DNA of 8,813 bases from Alphaproteobacteria bacterium (lineage in GTDB: Bacteria; Pseudomonadota; Alphaproteobacteria; Micropepsales; Micropepsaceae): positions 2,103 to 10,915 of the forward strand of contig PKWC01000072.1 of the NCBI GenBank assembly GCA_003131925.1. The letters are read 5' to 3'. Of this stretch, positions 1 through 7,561 are shown piece after piece; the first letter of the stretch is position 1, and the number at the start of each line of letters is the position of its first letter. The translations under genes were made by a program, and so were the position numbers. The notes under the pieces are model-generated. The model made no database searches and was not told the origin of the DNA. It saw only the letters and a program-made list of their open reading frames with translations.

Positions 1-46
1 CGAGCGTGCCGTCGAGGTCGAAAATGAGGGCACGGGAGATAGTCAT
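1..46 (-). CDS. gph: HAD-family phosphatase, probably phosphoglycolate phosphatase (5' fragment)
   Basis: Only the first 15 codons lie in the window; the gene runs off the left edge. The minus strand reads MTISRALIFDLDGTL from an ATG at 46-44, preceded by an AAGG Shine-Dalgarno (plus-strand 51-54) about four bases from the start. The DLDGT run is HAD motif I: the first Asp is the nucleophile and the second the acid/base. Motif I alone gives the superfamily, not the substrate. The name gph rests on context: in many alphaproteobacteria a phosphoglycolate phosphatase gene sits next to glmU/rpiA/gor, as here. Gph hydrolyses 2-phosphoglycolate, formed among other routes during repair of oxidised DNA ends. 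It is divergent to glmU, with 111 bases between the starts. Another HAD hydrolase is possible. Confidence 0.7.
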   Translation of the reverse strand, partial: MTISRALIFDLDGTL

Positions 47-157
47 GACGCCTTGTAACATGCAGAGTCGCCATGCCGCCCGGCGCGCGAAGTGGAGCAA
101 CATATCGTTGCAAATCGTCATTTTGCCCGCATCGGTTTGCGCGTTATCGCAAGGGAG
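47..157. promoter_or_regulatory. Divergent gph/glmU intergenic control region
   Basis: This 111-base stretch separates the divergent starts of the HAD phosphatase and glmU, so it should contain both promoters. I do not see a convincing -35/-10 pair for either direction. TTGCAA at 108-113 resembles a -35, but nothing near 131-136 resembles a good -10. On the gph side, an AAGG ribosome site is visible (complement of 51-54). On the glmU side, AAGGGAG (151-157) directly abuts the ATG at 158. No riboswitch-like or glmS-ribozyme-like structure was recognised. The call of a control region follows from gene arrangement, not from a motif. Confidence 0.4.
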
Positions 158-1519
158 ATGACCATCACGACTCCACTTGCCGGCATCATCCTGGCGGCGG
201 GGCAGGGCACGCGGATGAAATCCGCGCGCGCGAAGGTGATGCACGAGGTCGCCGGCCGGCCGATCCTCGGCCATGTGATGGCGGCGATGCGCGCGGCCGG
301 CATCGAACGCATCGTGGTCGTGACCGCGCCCGACGCCGAAGAGACGCGCGCCTATGTTCGAAATGAAGGCGGTGAATCGGCGATCCAGGAGACGCATCTG
401 GGCACCGGCCACGCGGCGAATGCGGCACGCGAGAGGCTCGCGGATTTTTCCGGAATCGTCGTGACGACCTATGGCGACATGCCGCTCGTCACCGCGGCCT
501 GTTTCAAAGCCTCGCTCGCCGCGCGGGAGAAGACGGGGCTCTCCCTCGTCGCGTTTCGCGCGGAGAATCCCGCCGCCTATGGCCGCGTTTTCCTGGACGG
601 CGAGGGTCTCCTCAATCGCATTGTCGAGCAGAAAGACGCAGACGAAGGCGCGCGCACCTGCAATTTGTGCAACGCCGGAATCTTTGCGGCCGAAGCGAAG
701 GCATTTTTTCGCTGGACCGGCGCGCTCGGGAACAACAACGCGCAGCGCGAATATTATCTCACCGACGTGCCGCTGTTCGCGAAGCGGGACGGCATCGCCT
801 GCGCCGTGGCGACTGTCGACGAAGCGGACGTCACCGGCGTCAACAGCCGCAGCGAGCTGGCGCGCGCGGAGGCCGCGATGCAGGACCGGCTGCGGGCAGC
901 CGCGCTCGACGCCGGCGTGGGCATGCGCGATCCATCAACGGTCTATCTCTCCTTCGACACCGTTCTCGAAGCCGATGTGCAAATCGAGCCCTTCACCGTG
1001 TTCGGGCCGGGCGTCGTGGTCAAAGGCGGCGCCAGGATCCGCGCCTTCTCGCATCTCGAAGGCGCGGAAGTGGGGCGCGGCGCGATCGTGGGGCCCTATG
1101 CGCGGCTGAGGCCCGGCGCCGTGCTGGAGGAGAATGTCCATATCGGCAATTTCGTCGAAGTGAAGAATACGCGGGTGCAGAAAGGCGCGAAAGCGAACCA
1201 TCTCACCTATCTGGGCGACGCGTTCGTCGGCGCCGGGGCGAATATCGGCGCGGGGACGATCACCTGCAATTACGACGGCTTCGACAAGCACGAAACGGAG
1301 ATCGGCGCGGGCGCCTTTATTGGCTCCGATACCACGCTGGTGGCGCCGGTGCGCGTGGGCGCGGGCGCCTATATCGGCGCGGGGAGCGTTATTACCAGAG
1401 ACGTGAGCGCGGATGCGCTCGTGGTGGTTCGTGCCGAGCAGGTCGAAAAACCGGGCTGGGCCGAGAAATTTCGTACACGGAAGAAGGCCCGGAAGGCTGC
1501 GAAGGAGAGGAGCAAATAA
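158..1519 (+). CDS. glmU: Bifunctional GlmU: N-acetylglucosamine-1-P uridylyltransferase / glucosamine-1-P acetyltransferase
   Basis: GlmU acetylates glucosamine-1-phosphate with acetyl-CoA and then transfers UMP from UTP, giving UDP-GlcNAc for peptidoglycan and lipid A in the cytoplasm. From the ATG at 158 the product is 453 residues, the usual family length. The N-terminal nucleotidyltransferase shows the LAAGQGTRM loop (12-20), Lys26, LGTGHA (81-86), YGDMPL (105-110, metal-binding Asp107), the NNNAQREYYLTD stretch (192-203) and GVNSR (227-231). The C-terminal left-handed beta-helix of hexapeptide repeats (about 260-425) carries RLRPG (316-320), Lys336, the acetyltransferase His348 in NHLTYLGD, and NIGAGTITCNYDG (362-374). 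The tail is lysine/arginine-rich (440-453). The reading frame stays open upstream to a GTG at 92, adding 22 residues, but those do not resemble GlmU, so ATG 158 is preferred. It heads the operon; its stop codon is directly followed by the glmS ATG. Confidence 0.95.
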   Translation: MTITTPLAGIILAAGQGTRMKSARAKVMHEVAGRPILGHVMAAMRAAGIERIVVVTAPDAEETRAYVRNEGGESAIQETHLGTGHAANAARERLADFSGIVVTTYGDMPLVTAACFKASLAAREKTGLSLVAFRAENPAAYGRVFLDGEGLLNRIVEQKDADEGARTCNLCNAGIFAAEAKAFFRWTGALGNNNAQREYYLTDVPLFAKRDGIACAVATVDEADVTGVNSRSELARAEAAMQDRLRAAALDAGVGMRDPSTVYLSFDTVLEADVQIEPFTVFGPGVVVKGGARIRAFSHLEGAEVGRGAIVGPYARLRPGAVLEENVHIGNFVEVKNTRVQKGAKANHLTYLGDAFVGAGANIGAGTITCNYDGFDKHETEIGAGAFIGSDTTLVAPVRVGAGAYIGAGSVITRDVSADALVVVRAEQVEKPGWAEKFRTRKKARKAAKERSK

Positions 1520-3349
1520 ATGTGCGGGATCGTCGGCATCGCGGGCGGAGAAGATGCGGCGCCCGTCATTCTCGAGGCGCTCAGGCGGCTCGAATATCGC
1601 GGCTACGACTCGGCGGGCATCGCGACGCTTTCAGGCGGTCATATCGAGCGCCGCCGCGCGGCGGGCAAGCTCGGCAACCTTGCCGCAGTGCTCAAGGCCG
1701 ATCCGCTGGCCGGCCACACGGGCATCGGTCATACGCGCTGGGCGACACACGGCGCGCCCACCGAATCGAACGCGCACCCGCACGCCACCACGCGCGTTGC
1801 TCTCGTCCACAACGGCATCATCGAGAATTTCCGCGAGCTGCGCGACGAACTCGCTGCGAAGGGGCATCGTTTCGATTCGGAGACCGACACCGAAGTGGCC
1901 GTCCATCTCGTCACCGATTATCTTGAAAAGGGACATGATGCTCCGCACGCCGCGATCGCCGCGGCGCGGCGGCTGACCGGCGCCTATGCGCTGGCGATGA
2001 TCTTCGAAGGCGAGGAATCACTCGTCATCGGGGCACGCAAGGGCAGTCCGCTGGCGGTCGGCTATGGCGCGCATGAATCCTATCTGGGCTCGGATGCCTT
2101 TGCGCTGGCGCCCTTCACAAACCGCATCTGTTACCTCGAAGACGGCGACGTGGCTGTGTTGCGCGGGCCCGATGTTTCCATCTTCGACGCAGAGGGCCGG
2201 CCGGCAAATCGCGAAATCCGCGTGGTGAGCGGAGCCGAGGGTCTCGTCGACAAGGGCGGCTTTCGCCATTTCATGGCGAAGGAGATTCACGAACAGCCGG
2301 AAGTCATCGCCCACACGCTCGCGCATTATCTCGACCCGGCGGGACTCTGCGTCGCGCTCGCCGATGCGCGCGTGAGCGCGGCTTTGGCGAGGGCGGGGCG
2401 GCTCACCATCTCGGCTTGCGGTACGGCGTTTTATGCGGGGCTCGTCGGCAAAACCTGGTTCGAGCAACTGGCGCGGATTGGCGTCGAGGTCGATGTCGCC
2501 TCGGAGCTTCGCTATCGCGAACCGGTCTATGCGAAAGACGGATCCGCGCTCTTTATCTCGCAATCGGGCGAGACGGCGGACACGCTAGCGGCCTTGCGCC
2601 ACGCGAAGGCGAACGGGCAGACGACACTTGCCATCGTCAATGTGCCGGAAAGCTCGATCGCGCGCGAAGCCGACATCGTGCTCCCGATTTTTGCGGGGCC
2701 TGAGATTGGCGTCGCTTCCACCAAGGCGTTCACCTGCCAATTGTGCGTTCTGGCCGCGCTTGCGATTGCGGCCGGGCGCGCGCGCAATGTGTTGGACGCC
2801 GATACGGAGCGGCGGCTTTGCAAAGCGCTGCTCGAGACGCCGCGGCACATCGTCGAATTCCTGAAGCAGGAACCTGCGGTCCAGGCACTCGGCGCCGAAA
2901 TCGCGGGCGCCCGCGACGTGCTCTATCTGGGGCGGGGCCTGAGCTATCCCCTCGCACTCGAGGGCGCGCTGAAGCTCAAGGAGATTTCCTACATTCATGC
3001 CGAGGGCTATGCGGCAGGCGAGATGAAGCATGGGCCTATCGCATTGATCGATGAAAGCGTGCCGGTGATCGTGCTCGCTCCCTTCGATTCGCTGTTCGAG
3101 AAGACAGTGTCCAACATGCAGGAAGTGATGGCGCGGGGCGGCCGCGTGGTGATGATCTCCGACGAGGAAGGATTGCGGAAAGGCGGCGGTGAGGTGTGGG
3201 CGAAGATCTTGATGCCCACGGTCGATCCGCTTCTGACCCCGCTCGTCAGTGCCGTGCCGGTGCAACTGCTCGCCTATCACACCGCCGTCGCCAAAGGCAC
3301 CGACGTCGATCAACCCCGCAACCTGGCCAAATCCGTGACGGTGGAATGA
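1520..3349 (+). CDS. glmS: Glutamine--fructose-6-phosphate aminotransferase (isomerising)
   Basis: GlmS converts fructose-6-phosphate and glutamine to glucosamine-6-phosphate and glutamate, the committed step of amino-sugar synthesis. The 609-residue product has the standard length and order. An Ntn-type glutaminase domain (1 to about 240) begins MCGIVG, where Cys2 becomes the N-terminal nucleophile after Met removal; it also shows YRGYDSAGI (26-34), HTRWATHG (71-78), HNGIIEN (97-103) and Asp123. Two SIS sugar-isomerase domains follow: SACGTA (298-303) with SQSGETADTL (347-356), then GRGLSYPLALEGALKLKE (471-488) and HAEGYAAGEMKHGP (493-506, His504). The family-typical end DQPRNLAKSVTVE includes Lys604, the Schiff-base/ammonia-channel lysine. 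A GGAGAGG ribosome site (1504-1510) lies within glmU, nine bases before the ATG; no glmS ribozyme is possible in the zero-base junction. The stop overlaps the rpiA start (ATGA). Confidence 0.97.
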   Translation: MCGIVGIAGGEDAAPVILEALRRLEYRGYDSAGIATLSGGHIERRRAAGKLGNLAAVLKADPLAGHTGIGHTRWATHGAPTESNAHPHATTRVALVHNGIIENFRELRDELAAKGHRFDSETDTEVAVHLVTDYLEKGHDAPHAAIAAARRLTGAYALAMIFEGEESLVIGARKGSPLAVGYGAHESYLGSDAFALAPFTNRICYLEDGDVAVLRGPDVSIFDAEGRPANREIRVVSGAEGLVDKGGFRHFMAKEIHEQPEVIAHTLAHYLDPAGLCVALADARVSAALARAGRLTISACGTAFYAGLVGKTWFEQLARIGVEVDVASELRYREPVYAKDGSALFISQSGETADTLAALRHAKANGQTTLAIVNVPESSIAREADIVLPIFAGPEIGVASTKAFTCQLCVLAALAIAAGRARNVLDADTERRLCKALLETPRHIVEFLKQEPAVQALGAEIAGARDVLYLGRGLSYPLALEGALKLKEISYIHAEGYAAGEMKHGPIALIDESVPVIVLAPFDSLFEKTVSNMQEVMARGGRVVMISDEEGLRKGGGEVWAKILMPTVDPLLTPLVSAVPVQLLAYHTAVAKGTDVDQPRNLAKSVTVE

Positions 3350-4038
3350 ACGAGTCGTTGAAGCTCGCGGCGGCGCGGCGCGCGCTCGATTTCGTCGAAG
3401 ATGGCATGAAGCTCGGCCTTGGCACGGGTTCGTCGGCGGAAGCATTCCTCGAGCTTCTGGCAGAAAAGATTCGTTCGGGCCTGAAAATCACCGGCGCGGC
3501 GACATCGGAGCGCACCGAGGAAAAGGCCCGCGCGATGGGGATTCCGCTTGGCGATCTCGACCGGCTGGCGCCGCTCGATCTCACGATCGACGGTACCGAT
3601 GAAGCAGACCGCGAACTGAATCTCATCAAGGGCGGCGGTGGCGCGCTGCTGCGCGAGAAGATCGTCGCCGCATCGTCAAGACGAATGATCGTGACCGCGG
3701 ATTCGTCCAAGCTGGTCGACCGGCTTGGCCGCTTTCCTCTGCCGGTGGAGGTATCGCGCTTCGGCCACTTGACGACCGCGCGGCGCATCGCCGAATCGGC
3801 GGCGCGGCTCGGCTATTCGCACATGCAGCCAACGCTGCGCACAATCGCCGATACGCCGTTCAGCACCGACAGCGGCAATCTGATCTATGACTGCGCCTTC
3901 GTCGCCATCGCGGATGCGCCGGCTCTCGCCACTTCGTTGAGTGGCGTCCCCGGCGTGGTAGAGCACGGCCTCTTCATCGGCGTTGCCACCTCTCTCGTGA
4001 TCGCGGGAGCTGACGGCGTAAACGTGATTGAGGCTTAA
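3346..4038 (+). CDS. rpiA: Ribose-5-phosphate isomerase A
   Basis: RpiA interconverts ribose-5-phosphate and ribulose-5-phosphate in the non-oxidative pentose phosphate pathway. The 230-residue product matches the family length (roughly 220-235). Visible motifs are LGLGTGSSAEAF (23-34, phosphate-binding loop), DLTIDGTDEAD (78-88, with Asp82 and Asp85), LIKGGGGALLREK (93-105, with Lys95 and the catalytic-base Glu104), VTADSSKLVD (116-125, Lys122) and the FPLPVEV stretch (130-136). The C-terminus has the IPGVVEHGLF-like segment (VPGVVEHGLF, 201-210). The ATG lies in the last bases of glmS in the ATGA arrangement, with only a weak GGTGGA upstream, so translation is probably coupled to glmS. It sits between glmS and gor, linking sugar-phosphate supply to NADPH-dependent glutathione reduction. 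Confidence 0.95.
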   Translation: MNESLKLAAARRALDFVEDGMKLGLGTGSSAEAFLELLAEKIRSGLKITGAATSERTEEKARAMGIPLGDLDRLAPLDLTIDGTDEADRELNLIKGGGGALLREKIVAASSRRMIVTADSSKLVDRLGRFPLPVEVSRFGHLTTARRIAESAARLGYSHMQPTLRTIADTPFSTDSGNLIYDCAFVAIADAPALATSLSGVPGVVEHGLFIGVATSLVIAGADGVNVIEA

Positions 4039-4041
4039 GTG

Positions 4042-5427
4042 ATGTCCTCGAAATACGAATTCGATCTCTTCGTCATCGGTGGCGGTTCGGGCGGGGTGCG
4101 CGCGAGCCGGCTTGCCGCGCAGAAGGGCGCACGCGTTGCGATCGCCGAAGAATACGGCTTCGGCGGCACCTGCGTCATTCGCGGCTGCATTCCCAAGAAG
4201 CTGCTCGTCTATGCGAGCCATTTCGGCGAGGAATTCGAGGATGCCGCCGGATTCGGCTGGACGGTGCCCGAAAGGCGGTTCGACTGGAACGTGCTGATCG
4301 CCAACAAGAACAAGGAGATCGCGCGGATCGAGGGCGCGTATCGCGAAGCGATCGAAAGGGCGGGCGCCGAGGTGTTCTTGGAGCGCGCGGAGTTCGAGGA
4401 CGCGCATACGGTGCACCTCAAGAAGAGCGGACGCCGCATCACCGCTGCGCGTTTCCTGGTCGCAACGGGCGGGCGTCCCTCGCGCAACATCATGGGCAGC
4501 GCGCCGGGAGCGGAGCATTGCATCACGTCGGACGAGGCCTTCTATCTCGAAGATTTCCCACGGCGCATCGTCATCGCCGGTGGCGGCTATATCGCGATCG
4601 AATTCGCCCACATCTTCCACGGGCTGGGCGCCGACGTGACGCTTGTCTACCGCGGCCCGAAGATCCTGCGCGGCTTCGACGAGGATATGCGCGACGCATT
4701 GACGAAATCGAGCGAGGCGCGCGGCATCCGTGTGGTGGTCGACCGGCTGTTCACCAAGGTGGAAAAAAGCGGCAACGAAGTCTTTGCGTTCACCGACAAG
4801 AAGGAAATGCTCGAAGCCGACCAGGTCATGCTCGCCATTGGCCGCGCGCCCAATACGGACGGCATGGGACTCGAAAGTATTGGCGTCGAACTCGGCAAGC
4901 GCGGGCAGATCAAGGTCGACGAATTTTCACGCTCGAGCCTGCCCCACATTTACGCCGTCGGCGACGTGACAGACAGGCTGGCGCTCACGCCGGTGGCGAT
5001 CCACGAAGCGATGGCGTTCGTGAGGACGGTGTTCGACAATGATCCGACGCCCGTGGATCACGTGAACGTGCCGACGGCGGTGTTCAGCCAGCCCGAGATC
5101 GGAACCGTCGGATTGAGCGAAGCTGCCGCGCTCGCGCGTGGCTTCGCGATCGATGTCTACAAGGCGAATTTCCGCCCCCTGAAAAACACGCTGTCGGGCC
5201 GGGCGGAACGCGCGCTGTTCAAGCTCGTCGTTGACGCGAAAACCGATCGGGTTCTCGGCTGTCACCTGTTCGGGCCGGAAGCCTGTGAGATCATCCAGTT
5301 TGTCGCCGTGGCAATGAAGATGGGCGCCACGAAAGCGAATTTCGATGCGACCGTCGCGCTTCACCCAAGCCTCGCCGAAGAACTCGTGACCATGCACGCG
5401 AAGGCGTATTCGAAGGGCCCGGAGTAA
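4042..5427 (+). CDS. gor: Glutathione-disulfide reductase (NADPH)
   Basis: This FAD flavoenzyme reduces glutathione disulfide to GSH with NADPH in the cytoplasm. The 461-residue product shows the FAD-binding GGGSGGVRASR (13-23) and the redox disulfide CVIRGC (Cys44 and Cys49) followed by IPKK. The NADPH fold is marked by GGGYIAIEFA (180-189), with Arg204 and Arg210 in the YRGPKILRGFD segment; paired arginines here are typical of NADPH rather than NADH use. AVGDV (305-309) is the second FAD motif, and the dimerisation domain ends in LHPSLAEE (440-447), with the catalytic His441-Glu446 pair. The CVIRGC form fits the plant/cyanobacterial/proteobacterial branch of the family. A GTG at 4039 is immediately followed by ATG 4042; GAGG at 4030-4033 suits either, and ATG is preferred. 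It is the last gene of the operon, three bases after the rpiA stop, and faces the lipoprotein gene. Confidence 0.93.
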   Translation: MSSKYEFDLFVIGGGSGGVRASRLAAQKGARVAIAEEYGFGGTCVIRGCIPKKLLVYASHFGEEFEDAAGFGWTVPERRFDWNVLIANKNKEIARIEGAYREAIERAGAEVFLERAEFEDAHTVHLKKSGRRITAARFLVATGGRPSRNIMGSAPGAEHCITSDEAFYLEDFPRRIVIAGGGYIAIEFAHIFHGLGADVTLVYRGPKILRGFDEDMRDALTKSSEARGIRVVVDRLFTKVEKSGNEVFAFTDKKEMLEADQVMLAIGRAPNTDGMGLESIGVELGKRGQIKVDEFSRSSLPHIYAVGDVTDRLALTPVAIHEAMAFVRTVFDNDPTPVDHVNVPTAVFSQPEIGTVGLSEAAALARGFAIDVYKANFRPLKNTLSGRAERALFKLVVDAKTDRVLGCHLFGPEACEIIQFVAVAMKMGATKANFDATVALHPSLAEELVTMHAKAYSKGPE

Positions 5428-5437
5428 TGGTCAGCCC

Positions 5438-6028
5438 TCACATCATCGACGCAAATCGCTCGAGCGCCGTCTCAGAGTCTTCGAGCTCGTGCGTGTCGTT
5501 CTCTTCGTCCGTGTCCTGGGCGTAGCGCGACGCTGTCCGCAACGCGTCCTCCGCGATCTTCACCCGCTGGCTCGCATAATCCGCATAGGTCAACTGTCCA
5601 TTGTAGAGCGCCACGCGCAGCTTGCTGCTCTCGATCCAGGCGTCGGTGATGTAGGCGGCGAGTTTGTCGACTTGCGATTGCGTGGCGTCCGGCGGCACCG
5701 GTATCGCGCCGATGAGCGGCCGCGCCTGCGCCTGACATTGCTCGACGGCCCGCGCCCACAGATCGATCGCCTGTCGGTCGTTCGCGTCAGGCAGGCCTGA
5801 ATTGGTCAGGATCGCGAAGGGCGCCGGTCCGTCCGCCGGCGATTTGAAGAGTTCAACCTTCGCGCGGATGGGGTCGAGGGCCGGCGTGCGCATCTGTGCT
5901 TTGCAGGACTGGATGACCGCATTCGTCCGGTCGCCGAAGCTGCTGGATTTGATATCATATCGGACGTTGCTGACGGTGCCGCATCCCGCAACGGCAAGCG
6001 CCATCGCCACCCCTATCGATCTTTTCAT
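5438..6028 (-). CDS. Small predicted lipoprotein of unknown function
   Basis: I do not recognise this family. The 196-residue product starts MKRS, has a short hydrophobic stretch (5-14) and a lipobox LAVAGC, so Cys16 should be acylated after signal peptidase II cleavage. The next residue is Gly, not Asp, so outer-membrane sorting by the Lol system is likely in a Gram-negative host. The mature part carries two more cysteines (Cys42, Cys98) that could pair in the periplasm, a probably helical region (about 84-172), and a very acidic segment, QDTDEENDTHELEDSE (171-186). The open frame extends far upstream, antisense to aroG, but the lipoprotein signal fixes the start at ATG 6028. No clear Shine-Dalgarno precedes it, so expression may be low. 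It converges on gor with 10 bases between stops and is divergent from aroG. Confidence 0.8.
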   Translation of the reverse strand: MKRSIGVAMALAVAGCGTVSNVRYDIKSSSFGDRTNAVIQSCKAQMRTPALDPIRAKVELFKSPADGPAPFAILTNSGLPDANDRQAIDLWARAVEQCQAQARPLIGAIPVPPDATQSQVDKLAAYITDAWIESSKLRVALYNGQLTYADYASQRVKIAEDALRTASRYAQDTDEENDTHELEDSETALERFASMM

Positions 6029-6181
6029 GTGTCCGCTGAAGAAGAGCCGCGGCACGCCTTTTACGGCAGGGGCCCGGCCTCTGCCAGATGGGCGCGTCCA
6101 CCACGCCGCCTTGAGGAAAAACGGCTCGCGAAACGTTGCCTTTCCGACGTATACCCGCGCAATAAAAGGAACCCGCGACCT
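6029..6181. promoter_or_regulatory. Divergent lipoprotein/aroG intergenic region
   Basis: These 153 bases separate the divergent starts of the lipoprotein gene and the DAHP synthase, so promoters for both should lie here. For aroG, AAAAGGA (6164-6170) is a plausible ribosome site 11 bases before the GTG. TTGCCT (6136-6141) followed by CAATAA (6160-6165) is a weak -35/-10 candidate, but it would put the transcript start almost on the GTG and exclude the ribosome site, so I do not assert it. A short inverted repeat lies at 6065-6085. No trp- or phe-type leader peptide attenuator was seen. Confidence 0.4.
6065..6085. repeat. Inverted repeat (8-bp arms, 5-base loop)
   Basis: GGCAGGGG (6065-6072) and CCTCTGCC (6078-6085) are complementary except for one G-T pair, around the loop CCCGG. 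The element is about 100 bases upstream of the aroG start and about 40 bases upstream of the lipoprotein start. It could be a hairpin in a 5' leader or a dyad bound by a regulator; no T-run follows on either strand, so it is not a typical terminator. In G+C-rich DNA such a stem can occur by chance. Confidence 0.35.
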
Positions 6182-7561
6182 GTGACACAAATCTGGAGCC
6201 CAGCAAGCTGGCGCGGCAAGCCGATCCGCCAGGTTCCCGTTTATCCGGATCCCGGGGCTCTGGATGCCGTCGAGACGCGGCTGAAGACCCATCCTCCGCT
6301 CGTATTCGCCGGCGAAGCGCGCAGCCTGAAGGCGCGGCTCGCCCAGGTCGTCGAGGGGAAAGCCTTCCTGCTGCAGGGCGGGGATTGCGCCGAAAGCTTT
6401 GCCGAGTTCCACCCCGACAATATCCGCGACACGTTCCGCGTGCTCCTGCAGATGGCGGTGATCCTGACCTTCGCTGCCGCCATGCCGGTGGTGAAACTCG
6501 GGCGCATCGCGGGTCAGTTCGCCAAGCCGCGCACCGCCGACATGGAGACACAGGGCGGCGTGACGCTTCCGTCCTATCGCGGCGACAACATCAATGCGAT
6601 GGAATTCGACGCGGCGAGCCGCACGCCAGATCCCGCGCGGCTGATGCAGGCCTATGCGCAATCCGCTTCCACGCTCAATCTTTTGCGCGCCTTCGCCCAG
6701 GGCGGTTATGCCGATCTGCACAATGTGCATCGCTGGACTTTGGGGTTCATCGCAGGTTCTCCCTCGGGCGAACGCTACCGGACGCTCGCACAACGCATCT
6801 CCGAAACTCTCGAATTCATGGAGGCCTGCGGCATCACGCCGGATTCGACTCCGCAACTGCGCGTGACCGAGTTCTACACCAGCCACGAGGCGCTGCATCT
6901 TGGCTACGAACAGGCGCTCACGCGCATCGATTCGACAAGCGGCGACTGGTACGACACCTCGGCGCATTTCCTGTGGATCGGCGATCGCACGCGCGAGGCC
7001 TCGGGCGCCCATGTCGAGTTCTGCCGCGGCATCAAGAATCCCGTCGGCCTGAAATGCAGTCCGTCGCTCGAGGAGAGCGAGTTGCTCAGGCTTCTCTCCA
7101 TCCTCAATCCCGGGAACGAACCTGGACGGGTAACGCTGATTTGCCGCTTCGGGGCCGACAAGGCGGGAGAGAAATTGTCACGCCTAATCCGTGCCGTGGT
7201 GCGGGAGGGCGCCGCCCTCGTGTGGTCCTGCGACCCCATGCATGGGAATACGATCACATCGCATACGGGACTCAAGACCCGCTCCTTCGAGCGCATCCTC
7301 AAAGAGGTAAAGACGTTTTTTGACGTGCATCGTGCAGAAGGCACGCATGCTGGCGGCGTGCATGTCGAGATGACAGGTCAGAATGTCACCGAATGCCTGG
7401 GCGGCGCGCAGGCGATTTCGGAAGAGGATTTGTCACGCCGCTACAACACCCATTGCGATCCGCGGCTCAATGCCAATCAGGCGCTTGAGCTTGCTTTCCT
7501 GATGGCGGAGAGTTTGCGCGCCGAGCGCCTGAAGGATGCGCGCTTCGCGGCCTCGGCCTGA
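6182..7561 (+). CDS. aroG: Class II 3-deoxy-7-phosphoheptulonate (DAHP) synthase
   Basis: This enzyme condenses phosphoenolpyruvate and erythrose-4-phosphate to DAHP, the first step of the shikimate pathway. The 459-residue product is of the class II (plant/Mycobacterium-like) type and resembles the short proteobacterial form, without the longer N-terminal part of the Mycobacterium enzyme. Visible features are GGDCAESF (66-73, metal ligand Cys69), GRIAGQFAKPR (107-117), LPSYRGDNIN (129-138), DPMHGNT (351-357, ligand His354), HVEMTGQNVTEC (394-405, ligand Glu396) and HCDPRLN (424-430, ligand Asp426). The frame is open upstream to a GTG at 6029, but family similarity begins at TQIWSPASWR, so the GTG at 6182 is chosen; AAAAGGA at 6164-6170 supports it. 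Gene names vary for this class (aroF, aroG, aroH), so the symbol is tentative. How it is feedback-regulated cannot be read from the sequence. Confidence 0.92.
   Translation: MTQIWSPASWRGKPIRQVPVYPDPGALDAVETRLKTHPPLVFAGEARSLKARLAQVVEGKAFLLQGGDCAESFAEFHPDNIRDTFRVLLQMAVILTFAAAMPVVKLGRIAGQFAKPRTADMETQGGVTLPSYRGDNINAMEFDAASRTPDPARLMQAYAQSASTLNLLRAFAQGGYADLHNVHRWTLGFIAGSPSGERYRTLAQRISETLEFMEACGITPDSTPQLRVTEFYTSHEALHLGYEQALTRIDSTSGDWYDTSAHFLWIGDRTREASGAHVEFCRGIKNPVGLKCSPSLEESELLRLLSILNPGNEPGRVTLICRFGADKAGEKLSRLIRAVVREGAALVWSCDPMHGNTITSHTGLKTRSFERILKEVKTFFDVHRAEGTHAGGVHVEMTGQNVTECLGGAQAISEEDLSRRYNTHCDPRLNANQALELAFLMAESLRAERLKDARFAASA

Noticed and set aside
1504..1522. A glmS ribozyme or other leader riboregulator before glmS
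   Set aside because: glmS starts directly after the glmU stop, leaving no untranslated leader, and no ribozyme-like sequence was recognised. This element is mainly known from Gram-positive bacteria.
667..1926. A 419-codon plus-strand frame across the glmU-glmS junction
   Set aside because: It is a frame-shifted reading of two clear genes, with a very arginine-rich, low-complexity product.
2585..3445. A 286-codon minus-strand open frame opposite glmS and rpiA
   Set aside because: It lies antisense to strongly conserved genes and its product is histidine/arginine-rich without family features, as expected of a shadow frame in G+C-rich DNA.
3676..4620. A 314-codon minus-strand open frame opposite rpiA and gor
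   Set aside because: It spans two conserved genes in antisense and shows no recognisable motif; it is a G+C-driven shadow frame.
5414..5438. Possible hairpin AGGGC/GCCCT between gor and the lipoprotein gene as a bidirectional terminator
   Set aside because: The stem is only five pairs with a 15-base loop, and there is no T-run on either strand.
5438..7012. A 524-codon minus-strand open frame starting inside aroG antisense
   Set aside because: The part upstream of 6028 is the antisense shadow of the DAHP synthase. A clear lipoprotein signal peptide begins at ATG 6028, so the real gene is the shorter 196-residue one.
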